64,000 nucleotides of DNA from Euglena gracilis (lineage: Eukaryota; Euglenida; Euglenophyceae; Euglenales), in assembly GCA_039621445.1 (NCBI GenBank), contig CP154955.1:5198785-5262784 (forward strand), read 5' to 3'. The notes beneath the pieces were generated by a model. The model saw nothing but the letters and a program-made list of their open reading frames with translations. It was not told the origin of the DNA and did no database searches. The number at the start of each line of letters is the position of its first letter. Within the stretch, counting starts at the first letter, position 1. This document shows, in pieces, positions 41,660 to 53,800 of the stretch. Made by a program: the position numbers and the translations under genes.

Positions 41660-43920
41660 TCAAGGTGAATGCAAATTTTGGAGCATATTGGAGAAAGGAT
41701 TTTCAAGAATGGTGCCCCAGACGCCGGTTCAGGCGTGAAGCCAATGCCTGAGTCACAGTACTGAGTTCTGATACAGTACCATACTGAAACATGTATTTAG
41801 TTTTTCTTTCCACCAGAGATTTCTGCACTCTTCAAAGATGTGCAAAGGAATGCACATTTTCACAAGAAGCTGTGTTTTTTTTGTGGTTAATCTGGCATTG
41901 TTTCCCCCGTGGCAAATAACAATAGCAAGCCAAGATCTTCTCACATCATTGAGTTCCATTCCCCTGGGAATGCATTTTGGTCTCCTGCAACTGAGCTATG
42001 CAGCTCCCCGGTGGAGTTGCCTTGAAGTCGTCCGGGAAGACGACGGGCTGCTGGACCAGTCACCCACGGCACGGGCCGTGTCCCCAGTGACCAGGACTGC
42101 AATGCCCTTCTGTCGGTTGGCTTGTGGCTCCTGGCACCATGCTTCATTAGCTGGATTACATGGAATGTTTGCATGGACATCCACATCTACTAACCCCCCC
42201 CCCCTCTTTATTGTCCCACCGACCTGCCGGGGGGGGGGGGGTATTGCGAACCCTAAAGCAAAAGTCTGGTCAGCAAAACCTTAAAGAGATGCAAAGGCCA
42301 TGACTAAAGATTCAGCCTGGCTTCTCTTTTGCAAATTTGGGTTGGCTGGATTGAATGGGCTGTGGGGGGGGCAACCAAGACAGTGCCCCCCCCCCCCTTA
42401 TTGTCCGATGGGGCCCCCGGGGGGGGGGGGGGGGGCTGGACTGGAGCTAGTCCAAACCTGGCCAGCGGAATTTCTAGTGGACCCCAGGGGGGGGGGTGCT
42501 GACATGCTGTCTAGTGAAGTTTTTTTTTCCAGTGACCGGCGAGCGAAACACCAACTCTCTTTTGGAACCCAAAAATGCCATTTTTTGGCCATTTTTGGGG
42601 ATTTTTCGAAAAAACCAACCAAAAACCCCATCAAAAACCTGATTTCTACCTCGGCCCACAGCGTTGGAGGAAAAAATTTTCCAGCACCCCCCTGGGGGTG
42701 GGGGGTCCAGCTAGTGGCTTTTTTCCAGTGTCTAGCAAAATGGCTAGCCAGTGGACCTCCCCCGGGTTCTTAAGCAGAAGCCTGTTGCCGACCCTTGGGG
42801 GGCTGCTGCAGCCAGCCCACTTTTAGCCCAGCCCAGCTGCAGCAGCCTCCAATGGCCTGCATGTGTCTCCCTTTTTTGGTGCATTTTTTTTTAACTTTCA
42901 ACTAGCATTGAGTATCTCCTCCTGGAAAGTCCGGATAATTTGGGGGGGGGGGTTTCAAATGCCCGAAAATTGTGTTTCAGGTGCTTTTCCCATACACATG
43001 GGGATGAACTCAATTTTTTCGTTGCAAAATTTGGTTCCAGGGGGGGTCCCTAAAAGTTGGTCATCTTCCGATTCAAACAAAATTCCTTCTTGGCTTTCAA
43101 ACGCCACCCCATGCATACCGCCCTTCAGCCAACCAAGCAAGCAGATCAACTTGTTCTGGGATTTGAAAGTGGTTGGGGGTGAGCAGGAGAGTAGGTGAGG
43201 GCTTTACCCCCCATCCTCTTAAGGAACTTGGGGGGGTGCTGGGTAGAATTGTTGCAAAGTATTGGGGCTGGAACTTGTCCGATTTTGCACGGAGGGGAAC
43301 GGGGGTCCGACCGGACCAGTGTGCAGGGCGGGGGGTTCTGAGAAAATGACAGAAAAGTGAAAATATTTGGGCTTCGTTCACTGGGAAAACCCAGTGGACG
43401 AGTGTCTGCTGTTCCGTGTGGATCCCAGGGCTCTGCCAAGGGATTTAGATCGTGGGGGGAGCTGACTGAATATTTTTGTATGGAGATTTTTGGACCTTGT
43501 TATTGCATGGAGGTTATTCCAAAGCAAAAAGTCAGTCTTTTGCCCTATGGTATTTGCTGATTTTCAGCAAAAAACCCTCAAAATATCGCCTCCCCAATTT
43601 TCACCACCTGACCGGAAAAACATTACCCCCATCCCTTCAAGAATGTGTGGGAAATTCTTTCCAAGTCAAAGATTTTTTCTGCCTCCTTGCACCAGTTTCA
43701 TTGCAATTTCTTCAGAATTTTTTGGAGGGGGCTTCACACTGCACCCTTTCTTATTGTCAAGGTGTAAAGTCGGCATGGGGCTGAATGGCCCAGAGCCCTA
43801 ACAATGAGTCGTGGCCCGCTCCCTTTGGCTCTGCGATGGATTTGTTTGAACTCGCCCCACCCAAGGTTTGAAAGCCCAATCAGGCCGTATTTTTAGTCGG
43901 GTGCCGACCTCACCCCAGGG
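41660..43920. other. no supportable gene
   Basis: Mixed unique sequence and G/C tracts. Open frames near 41990-42190 on both strands have no recognisable family. Confidence 0.4.
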
Positions 43921-43924
43921 GGGG

Positions 43925-44230
43925 GGGTGCCTGCCTGGGCAGGCACTCCAAGGCACTCCAAATCCGACCCCCCCCCCGGGGGGGATACAGAGTGCCTGTG
44001 AGTGCCTGCCCAGGCAGGCACTACCCCCCCCCCCCTGGGGGAAGCCGGATTTCGGCCTGTGCCCAGGCACATTCCTTTGCAAATAGGCAAATTTTGGCTC
44101 CCCGGCGCCTTCGGCGCCGGGGTTGTGCTGGGGCACTTTTGGCCGTGTGACCCTATCCCCCCCTGTGTGCACTGTGGCTGCCTTTTTGGTGCCTCTGGAC
44201 CCCCCCCTCCCCCCTGGGGTTGGTAAAAAA
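43925..44230. repeat. TGCCTGCCCAGGCAGGCA / TTCG-hairpin module
   Basis: Two TGCCTGCCYRGGCAGGCA palindromes, then CATTCCTTTGCAAATAGGC and CCGGCGCCTTCGGCGCCGG, then GGGCACTTTTGGCCGTGTG. The same ordered set is at 6690-6840; the palindrome alone is at about 8340. Confidence 0.75.
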
Positions 44231-44517
44231 AACAGCCTGAGCCCAATGCCGTGGCCGATGTATCGCAACGGGCCCATCCAACTTTGGCTCCTTTCTGCAA
44301 CTGATGCCCTGGCAACGACACGTTCATTTGGCATTAGCGATGACCCTCAGTCCGGTTTCCACAGGTGGGTCAAACCTCCTTCCCCAGACAGGAGGACGTC
44401 TCCATGGGGGAGGTTATGTATTCACCAGAAAAAGAAGATGAATTTGAAGAAGATTTTCACTTGTCTATTGTGGAGAGGGCATCGAGGTTGGTTTTTATGG
44501 GGGATGGGGGGGCCGGG

Positions 44518-44588
44518 ACATACCATTGCTTCACGTGTGTCTATTCCCCCCGGGGGGTGACTGTAGTTTTTTAGGTGTGACTGGAGTC
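44518..44588. repeat. GTGACTGGAGT dispersed repeat
   Basis: ACATACCATTGCTTCACGTG... GTGACTGTAGTTTTTTAGG is also present, diverged, at 50886-50975, and in inverse form at about 45660-45805. Confidence 0.6.
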
Positions 44589-45497
44589 ATGGCACAAAGT
44601 GGGGCCCCCATACCCCCCCCATACCCCATACCCCCCCCATACCCCCCCCCACACCCCCCCCACCCCCCCTACCACCCCCCTTCCCCCCCCATCCCCCCCC
44701 CATACCCCCCCCCTCCCACCCCCCTACCCCCTTCCACCCCCCTCCCCCCCCCCTCCCCCCCCCATACCCCAAAATTTTTTTTTGGCCGGAAGCGTTTTTT
44801 TTGGCCTCCTGGACCCTTTTGTGGTCAAATCGCGGGACGTATGCAACTGTTCGAGTGCCCGGCGGGGGGCTCCCGCCCCCCCCCGGACCCCCCCCGGCAA
44901 AAAAATAACCTCATCCTTGACTACCGATCTGTTTTTGTGGCCAAATCGCGCTTTGTGGTCAAATCGCGGGACGTATGCAACTGTTCGAGTGCCCGGGGGG
45001 GGGCTCCCGCCCCCCCCCCCCCGGACCCCCCCCGGCAAAAAAAATAACCTCATCCTTGTCTACCGATCTGTTTTTGTGGCCAAATCGCGCTTTGCGGTCA
45101 AATCGCGGGACGTATGCAACTGTTCGAGTGCCCGGGGGGGGGGGGGCTCCCGCCCCACCCCCCGGACCCCCCCGGCAAAAAAAATAACCTCATCCTTGTC
45201 TACCGATCTGTTTTTGTGGCCAAATCGCGCTTTGTGGTCAAATCCCACGACGTATGCAAGTGTTCCGGGGGCCATAAACCTCATCAACAACATCTCCAAA
45301 CCCTTCCCCCATACCCCCCACATACCCCCATACCCCCCCCATACCCCCCCCCCCATACCCCCCCCATACCCCCCCCATACCCCCCCATGCTGCCATACTC
45401 CCCCAACCCCCCCATACCCCCCATACCCCCCATACCCCCCCATACCCCCCCATACCCCCCCCATACCCTAGGTATGGGGGCCCCACTTTGTGCCATA
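44589..45497. mobile_element. MITE-like element with CCCCATA minisatellites
   Basis: Terminal inverted repeats of about 25 bp (ATGGCACAAAGTGGGGCCCC at 44589; inverse to 45497) are flanked on both sides by GTGTGACTG. CCCCCCATACC minisatellites occur inside each end. Three tandem units of about 130-150 bp (44810-45270) contain GTGGTCAAATCGCGGGACG, CTACCGATCTGTTTTTGTGG and a GGGGGGCTCCCGCCCCCC hairpin. Non-autonomous. Confidence 0.8.
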
Positions 45498-45499
45498 TG

Positions 45500-47380
45500 T
45501 GTGTGACTGACTGGTTTTTGGCTCCAGACCCCCCCCCCCGGCTCGGGATTGTGGGGTCAGTGGCCACACACAAAATCTTTTCAGGGTTTTGGCCAAAATC
45601 CATTGGCTTTAGACCATTTTTAGCCAAGTGGCCAAAGTGACCGCCCCCCCGGGGGTGTCACTTCCGGCCGGGGTCACCGGGACTTCCTGCCCCCCCCCGG
45701 GGGGGGTGCAGGAAGTGGGTGACTGGTTTTTGAAAAGTGAATGGGATTTTTGAAAGTTGACAGTGACCCCCCCCTCGGGGTGAGTTTGCAATGGTATGGT
45801 CTGGGAACCCCTTGGAACTGAGACTTTTTAAACAGGGACACCACGAGCCTCCAAATGCCCCACCAATCACACACATCGCAACATCAAACACAATACGCAT
45901 ACAGCCAAATGCAGTTTCTTTCCCAGCGTTTCATGCCGAGGAAGTGACATTTTTTTCATATATTTCGGGACGATTTTTTGAGCGCAATTTTTGGTTTTTT
46001 TAAGCCCTCCAAAATCCAGCGTTTTGAGCTGTTGTTTTTTTTTTGATTGGGGTGGTTCAGGACCCCTGATTGTTGACCCATTTTGCTTTTAATGAGAATG
46101 GTGCTGTTTTTGTTGTTGTATCAAAGTTATTTCTTTGTTTCAATGCACAGCATTTTCATATATTTTTTGATGTTTTCAATTTTTTTTGACAAAGCCCAGA
46201 AAGTCGAGCAAGCGCAAAAAAATGGGGGGTTGTTGGGACAGGGTACCCCCCCCCCCTTGCCCACCGACCACCCCTATATACCGACCACCCCCTCCCTGGT
46301 CAGGGGTTGCAGGTCAGGAGGTGAGTACGCCCCCTCCTGGTCGGGGGTTGTTGGAACCTGGTTGGTGGGCAAGGGGGAGGGGATGGGTGTGAGTATTATT
46401 TTTTCATTGAATGCAAGAATCAACAAAAAATGCCAAAACACGTTCCATTCCCCGAGTAGGGAGATCATGACTGCTCTGTGGGATAAATCAATAATTCTCT
46501 CGCGTTCTTCTGCAATTTACACCCTCAAGGATGGTATGGTGTTTTATAATTTTCTCATATTGTAGGGAAAAAATTGTTAAAGCAGTCACCTGGTTTTAAA
46601 TGTTTTTAAAAGAATGACACAACAGCTGCTACCATCGAATTGATTAAGAGTGAAATCCTTACCTAAAATTGAATTCGTTTCAGATTCCAACTTTTATCTG
46701 CTGAAGACACCTGACAATTACTTTCAAATACAGATTCCCAGCGATGAGATACTCAAATGTAATTTTACATCCCTTTGTAACTTTTTTTGGTTTGTTTCTT
46801 TCTCTGTTTGCTTTTTATTTGAATTATTATTTATTTGAATTAATATGGGCACAGTTTTTTTTCCATCTTTGGGAAAGTTTTTCCCTAGATCTGAGCTTGA
46901 CTGACAATGGTTGGGAAGGACAGAGCTTTGCTGAAGTTTCGCACAGCGTTCTTCTTTATTGCTTTGTTTTCTTTAGTTTCAAGATGAAATTCAAAAACAT
47001 TCGATGTGTGTGTTGTTTCAGAAAAAATTGTGTGGTGAAAACAAAAGGTTACACCCTTCGCCAGTACTTTCGTTGATATCATTTTTGGATTTTGAAAACG
47101 CAGGTGTTTTTTTTGAGGCGTTTGTTTTCTAGAGTAGGAAGTTATGACCATAGTTTACAATAGTTTCCATTCAATAAATTCTCAGTCAATCAGGAAATTG
47201 CTTTTTTTGCACCCCCAAAGTTAACCCAAAGATCTTTTCATCACATTTAAAAGTTTTCCATTTCTCTGTTGTTGTTTTTTAAGCATGAGAACAAAGGTGG
47301 GGTGTCAGGAGGATGCTGGCCCCAGTTCTCAGCGCTCCCTTGAAAGTGGTTTTGGGCGTGTGTGAGAAGGAATGAGGTCC
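45500..47380. other. no supportable gene
   Basis: 45500-45810 contains GTGACTGACTGG-family fragments. 46080-47280 is AT-rich unique sequence with no recognised exon. It may be upstream intergenic or intron sequence of the peroxidase gene. Confidence 0.4.
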
Positions 47381-47382
47381 TC

Positions 47383-47538
47383 ATGTCTTCGAGCTGCGCT
47401 TTCCCGGCGGCCGACTCGCCAACCTGTGGGACCGCAGCAGCTCAGTGTGGGAGGCAGGCCAGCACCGACGTGCCATCGGACAGTTTCTGCCGCCTGAGTT
47501 TCTCCACGCTGAACCTCGACGACGAATTCCGCAAACTG
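47383..47538 (+). other. candidate first exon of glutathione peroxidase gene
   Basis: ATG at 47383 opens a GC-rich frame of exactly 52 codons, ending LNLDDEFRKL at AAACTG|GTGTGC. A TTCTGCAG|ATG acceptor at 47876/47877 would join it in frame to the peroxidase start. The intron would be conventional GT-AG. The added N-terminus is Ser/Ala-rich and could be a targeting peptide. A second frame is also open here, so support is modest. Confidence 0.35.
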
Positions 47539-47876
47539 GTGTGCAACAGTTGCACATTCAGTTGTATTATTTTATGCACAACTCCTGTCCCAATATTTAC
47601 CCCAAAACCGCCGTTGGGATGAATATTTGTTTTTTTTGACATTGTCAGTCATTCAGTCACCCTTGTCCCATCTCAGGGAGAGACCCAGGGCTGTACGGGA
47701 ATCCCAAAACCCAATGGTGCAGGGAGGTCCGACCCCCCCCCCCACACCAAGCTTTCCGGTCAAATTTTCAGGTCAAATTTTTCTGCAGAAGATTTTTTTG
47801 TGAATGCCATGGTTGGTTGGTGGGGGGCCACACCTGCCCTTCCTGCACTGCCCTGCCACCCCCCCCCCTTCTGCAG

Positions 47877-50800
47877 ATGGACGCACCGTCCTGCCGCACG
47901 GTGTACGACTTCGCAGTCCGGGACAGCGCCGGGATCCCGGTCCCGATGGAGCAGTTCCGGGGGAAGGTGCTGCTGATCGTGAACGTCGCCTCGTATTGCG
48001 GGCTGCCCAGGAGGTGGCCTTGCTCCTGGGGCCAGTGGGGTGAGGTGCAGAATCATCAATTTTGATGTTGGTGCTGCCGAAAATTTGTTGTGCCCACCAT
48101 TTTTACCAAAATGTGCTGTTTTTGGAGGGAAACAAATTAATTCGGAACCGCGTAGGCATGCATTTTGGAGTCTTTTTGATGCAATTTGTTGTTGTTGTTT
48201 TTTTCATTTTGAGAAAATTTCATAAATGATGTGCCCCACAAATTCAATTTCCCCAAATAACATTCCTGGGTGTATTATTCAGGGTCGCCCCTTGGGGAGT
48301 GTTGTGGCCAGACCAGGTGGGCGTGTGCCTTCAACCCCCACCCAGACATTCAGTTAGTGTGTTCACCAAAAAAAATATTTCTGTGTATCATGTGTTCACC
48401 AAAAATAAATTTGTGTTCACCAAAAAATATGTGTTCACCTGTGCTCACAAAGATTTTTTCTGTGTTGACCCATTTCACTTGTTCACCAAATTTTTGTGTT
48501 AACCCAAAAATGTGCCGAGATAAAATGAAATTTGCTTTGCCCACTCAGAAGGGGGATCGGCATTCTTTCGGGCGTGAATGGAAAAATGGTCGGGATTGAT
48601 TGCAGTTTGACCCAGCTCTTGGAAAGTGGAACATCGTGACGGCATCGCGAGACTGTTTTTTTTCCCCTTGCCTGAACCAAGCACTTTGGGGTTATGTCGA
48701 AGTTGGTGGCAAGGGACACACCAGCGTTCACAAAAAAAATTGCGTTCACCAACTTCTTTGTTGTGAACACACATATTGGTTGTCTGCCCCCACCCCCGGG
48801 GGGAGTTGTCAGGTTTTGGGGTGACTGGTATTACAGCACAAACCGCGGCCCCAAATTGCCAAAAGGAGCCGTGCCCCAAAAATGGCTATTTTCAAGAAAG
48901 TTTGCCTGTTCGGACCCCTCCAAAACCAACCCCGGCAGGGCAGGAGGGCGGGGTTATGCCTGTCATGGGCAGAATATTCACCAAGAGAGTTTTTTCCATT
49001 AAAAACGTGCCAAGTTTCTCGCCTGCCACACTGGACGCCGAATTCTCGAAGTGCTGTCTCATCTGAATTGCTTCTTTCCGGGCCGTTGTATTCTTTTTCT
49101 GTATTTTTTTCTATTTTATCTATTTTATTATTATTATAATTCTTTATTTTATGGTTTTATTATTTTGTTATTGTGCTTTGTATTTTTTCCTTTTTTTGTT
49201 CTGTTCTTTTTTTTTGCCATTCTTGTCCTCTTGGGGGGTGCTTCCTGCCGCTGACGGGGCAGTACGCGGGGCTGCAGGAACTGCAGCGCACCTTCGGATC
49301 GGAGGACCGCTTCTCCGTTGTCGCCTTCCCGTGCAGGCACCTATGCCGACCGCAGCCGACCGCAGCCGACCGCAGCCGACCGCGGCCGACCGCGGGTTTC
49401 AGGACTGTCATAGGTGGGGTGCCGACCGCAGCCGACCGCAGCCGACCGCAGCCGACCGCGCAACTTTTTTCCAATTGATGTCAATTTTTCAGTGAGAATG
49501 AGGAATTAGGCTCATTTTTATCCCAGATGTTGAGATTTTTCTGGCTCATCTGGCTCACGTTGTCACTTTTGGCCACTTTGGTCACTTTTGGCCATTTTTG
49601 GCCATTTTTGGTCGCTTTTGTCCCCTTTTGGCCCATCCGCCACCATAATTCACCCATTTTGACCTATTTTGACCATTTTTGGCCATTTTTTTTTTTTTTT
49701 TTGTTTTTTTTGTTTTTTTTTTTTTGTCCCCCTTCTTGTAATTTTTGGGCCATTTTTGTCCGGCTCTTCCTTGGGCCATTTTTTGGGCCTTTAGAGGGGC
49801 ATTTTTGACCATTTAAAAAATAAAGCCACTTTCGACCTTTTCTCTTTTGTTATTTTTTTGCCGCATTTTTTTTGGTCTCTTTTGTTGGTCAATTGAGCAG
49901 TTGCGCTAGTTCTTGTTGGCCAAAAAGTGAACAAAGCCTGCTAAAGTGGACCCAAATCGGCCAAAAGCAGGGTCATTTTTGGGCCATTTTGTTTTGGGCA
50001 TTTTTTTTTTTTTTTGTTATTTTTGCCTGCTTTTGGAACTTTTGGCCATTTCAACCATGTTTTGCCACTTTTAGGCCATCTTTAGGTCACGTTTGACTGC
50101 TCTTGATGTCAAAAGCAACAAAAAGACGTGTAAAGTGGCCTGAAAGTGGCCAGAAGTGGGTAAAAATGGCCAAAAGCAGAGAAAAGTGGTCAAAAGTGGG
50201 TTAAAGAGGCCAAAAGTGGTCAAAAGAGGTCAAAGCAAAGCAAAAGCTGGCCAAAAGCAGCCAAAACACAGCAAAAAGTGGGCAAAAGCAACAAAAGTGA
50301 CCAAAAGAAAGCAAAAGGCAGGAAATAATGGGCAAAGGCAGCAAAAATCGACCAAAAGTCGGCAACAGTGGCCAAAAGCAGTCCAAAAGCATCAAAAACT
50401 GGCCAAAAGCAGCGAAAAGTGGCCAAAAGTCGGCAACAATGGATTGTGTGATTGTGATTATGCTCATTTTTTGTTGGCCTGCCCCCCACCTACAGCCAAC
50501 TACTTTGCCGACCGCTGCCGACCGCAGCCGACCGCAGCCGACCGCGGCCGACCGCAGCCGACCGCGGGCTAAAATTTGGAATCTGTCATAGGTGCTTGTT
50601 CCCGTGCAACCAGTTCGGCGGTCAGGAGCCCCACCGAGGGTTTGCCATCATTTCCATCGACCCTCGGGGTTTTGCACCACCACAAACAGTATGAGTCATA
50701 ATGAACGAGTGGGTGTTACAAATGCACACGTCCACAACGGCCCTCCATAGATTGCACTAAGGCTAAGAAACATACGCGCGGTCTACCACAAAGTGCGGCC

Positions 50801-53800
50801 ATGCTTTGTGGGGGTTGGAAGTGGATTTGGATTTTTTCCTTTCCTCTTCCCTCCCCATTCAAGGTGTCTATTGGTGGGGTTTGGTCTGTAACATACCGTT
50901 GCTTAAGGTGTGCCTGATCCGACCCCCCCCCCCACCCCCACGGTGACAGACTGTTTTTTAGGAGCAACTGACTGGTTTTTGGTTCCTAACCCCCCCCCCC
51001 CCTAGGTGGTCAGCCGAAATTGACCGACCACAATTTTTTTCCACATACGACCGACACACCGGCTGATTGGTTTTCGAAATTGATTGATTGATTTTTTTTT
51101 TGAAAATGGGAAGCGTCCCTGCCGGTCGTTATATGGTGTGGATATGTACACGGGAGGGTTCAGAAGCCTGGTGCTTCTATCAAGGGTGTCTGTTCGTCTG
51201 GGAAGTGTTTTTAAGCAAGTAAAATTTCCGAAACCATTTTTCAGTTGCCATCCATTAGGAACTCGGAAACTCACTCTACACAGAGCCTTAGACAACCAAA
51301 TTGGCATTTAAGGATTTTAACCGATTTTGGCACATCTGCGTGCGAGCTTGTGACGCATCCGTGTGCTTTCATTTGCCGTGTTTGAAACTCCGGCTGGTGG
51401 CGACCCACGGACGTGTTGCCCAAGCATGGCTGTGGTGTCTCAGGTTTAAACCCCGAGAAGTGCGTCCAATCATTTTGTTTTGACTCATTAAATAGGGCTT
51501 CACGGCACGTGTTTGAAACCTCGGCCAGCAAAGCGAAATTTCAAAGTCACTTGTGTCTCGTCTCTGTAACCCCAGTTCCTGAAGGCCAGACATCAGTGGC
51601 AGAAGGATGGTCTTCGGTGGCCGGGGTCGTGCATGTGTGCCCGATTGGGGTGCAGTGCAAACCCTGGCACCTGCTGACAGGTGCATCTGTGCACGGTTGG
51701 GAAGACCGAAGAGGACACCCCCAGCCCCTGGTTTGATGCAGGGTGTTAACCGGGTGTGCCCCTCCAGCCACCCCACATGCGCACATGCGCCCGTTTGAAC
51801 GCAACCAGCGCGTTCATGTGCGCACAATCTGGGGCTGTGGCAATGGAGAGGGTGTGCAGCCTCCGGCCTGTGAGCATCGCCAGGGTGAGGCAATGGTTAC
51901 AGTGCCCCGTGGGAAGGTTGGGCAAGCTGTCCCACAGCGTCTACGGGCCCCGATACTGAACGTTAGGGCAAAGCTCTTTGACATGGTGCGCACGTGGACA
52001 CGAAAGTGTTGGGTTTAGAAAGCGATGGGTGAGCACCCCTTTTAGCTTGACGGGCGAGGGCAGGAGAACCTTCAGATGGTGTGGCCGAGGGTTTGGCCGA
52101 GGTGTTTGGCCGAGGGTTTGCTGTCGCTGGGAGACAGGGGCAGTGCATCTGGTCTTAGAACAGTAGAGGATTGACAAGGAATGAACTTGACGTGTGGGGT
52201 ATTTGGCCCACACCCGGAGGCGATGCATCGTCTGGGTGTGCGCACCTGCACTTGACGTGAGCAATTTGAGAACCAAGGACGCCAGTGTGAGGGTAGTTCA
52301 CAGGCTTGTCTGTAGAACCCCTGTTGCTGCCCCCTATCGGACACCTTCAGTGTGCTTGCAACCAGAGGTCTGCAGCACCCTGCCTACTAGAGGTGTGCTA
52401 TTTGTAGCGGCGCACCGGTTTTGGGAATGGAAACGCCCTCACCTTCGATTCAAAGCGCACTGTTTGTGGCGCAGTGCTTCTCCTGCCAGGTTGTGTTCCG
52501 CAGTTCTTCAGCGGCCGACTTGTGGTCCTGCAGCCACTGGGGGTTAGTGGCGGAGATTACATGTCACCGTTGGTTCTCTCAGCGTCGGCGCCAGTGCTGG
52601 GGGCCTCAAAACTGAGGTACAATGTCACACTGGAGGGGTTAGATCGTGCGCACGTCCGCCTGAATTTACCCTTCCAGGTGTGCACATATGCGCACAACTG
52701 GGGTGTCAAATCGTGCGCAAGTGCGCGCGAGGAGGGGTGTGTTCGTGCGCCGGTACGCGATCGTGCCGTGCCATGTGTCCAGAATGGTGGTTTCAAGCAC
52801 CGCCAGTCCCCGGACCGTGGACGGTCCGGAGGTTAATTTGGCAGAAGGCTCAAGTGCCACTTTGGCTGCCTAAGAGAAATATTCGCTGGTTTTGTTTGCT
52901 TTGAGCCTTGATTGGGATGCAGTTCGGTGAAAGTCATGTGCGTGAGAACTATTTAAAAACCAGTTTCTTTGTTGGGAAATTTTGGCTGCCCTCCCCTGTC
53001 ACACAAACCACCCCATACCACCCCCTTGTTGTCTGGGCATCCGAGCCAGGGATTTTTTAGTCGGGAACCCCCCGCCCGGGGGGGGGGGGGGGGGGGGAGG
53101 GTGGGTGGGTCCGGCCGAGCCCCCACCCGGAGGGGGGTCTCCCTGGGGGGGGGATGTGCTTTTCGGCGCCAAAGGCGCCGAAAAGTGCTATTTTAGCACT
53201 TTTCGTGATTTTTCGGCCATTTTTTGTGGGTCCCCGGGACCCCCCCCCCCCCCGGGGGGCCCAGGGGGTGGGTGGGTGGGGGGGACCCCCTCCCCCCCCA
53301 GTCTTAAAAAAACCCCTGATCCGGGCGACCTTCCAGTGATGCCAAAGTGAACAGAATGGAATACAGAAGCATGGTTTGTAAAGGCATTTTCAGAGCATTG
53401 ATTTGGTTTCATTGATTTCAAAATTGTTGGGGAACGGACAATGTGAATGTGTGAAAGGTTGGTTTGATATTGCTCGCTTGGAATTGTCGAATTTCGCATG
53501 ACTTTTGGATTTCGACTTCAGTACAAGGTTCCGAGAATATCTTTTTGAACTTTCAGCAAAGGAAGCAGAAGATATTCACATGCAACATTAAGAATTGAAT
53601 GCCAGAATCGGTGCACGTCACTCATTGGTTGCAGGTCATTGGTCATACAACAAGTGGGGGGGTGGTAAGGTGCCTCGAGCCCTCGCCGCACCCCACTCCT
53701 GATGTGTGCCGGTTCGCCTACGAAAAGTTCGGCGTGACCTTCCCCATTATGGACAAAGTCGATGTGAACGGCCCCGACCAGGCCATTCTGTTTCGGCGGG

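Noticed and set aside
44587-45506. Proline/tyrosine- and glycine-rich ORFs
   Set aside because: They encode only the CCCCCATA minisatellite and poly-C/poly-G tracts of a MITE-like element.
47877-48065. Selenoprotein glutathione peroxidase
   Set aside because: The active-site codon is TGC (Cys), not TGA.
51301-52836. Many 60-170 codon ORFs in GPx intron 3
   Set aside because: Built on GTGCGCAC-like repeats within an intron; no consistent frame or family.
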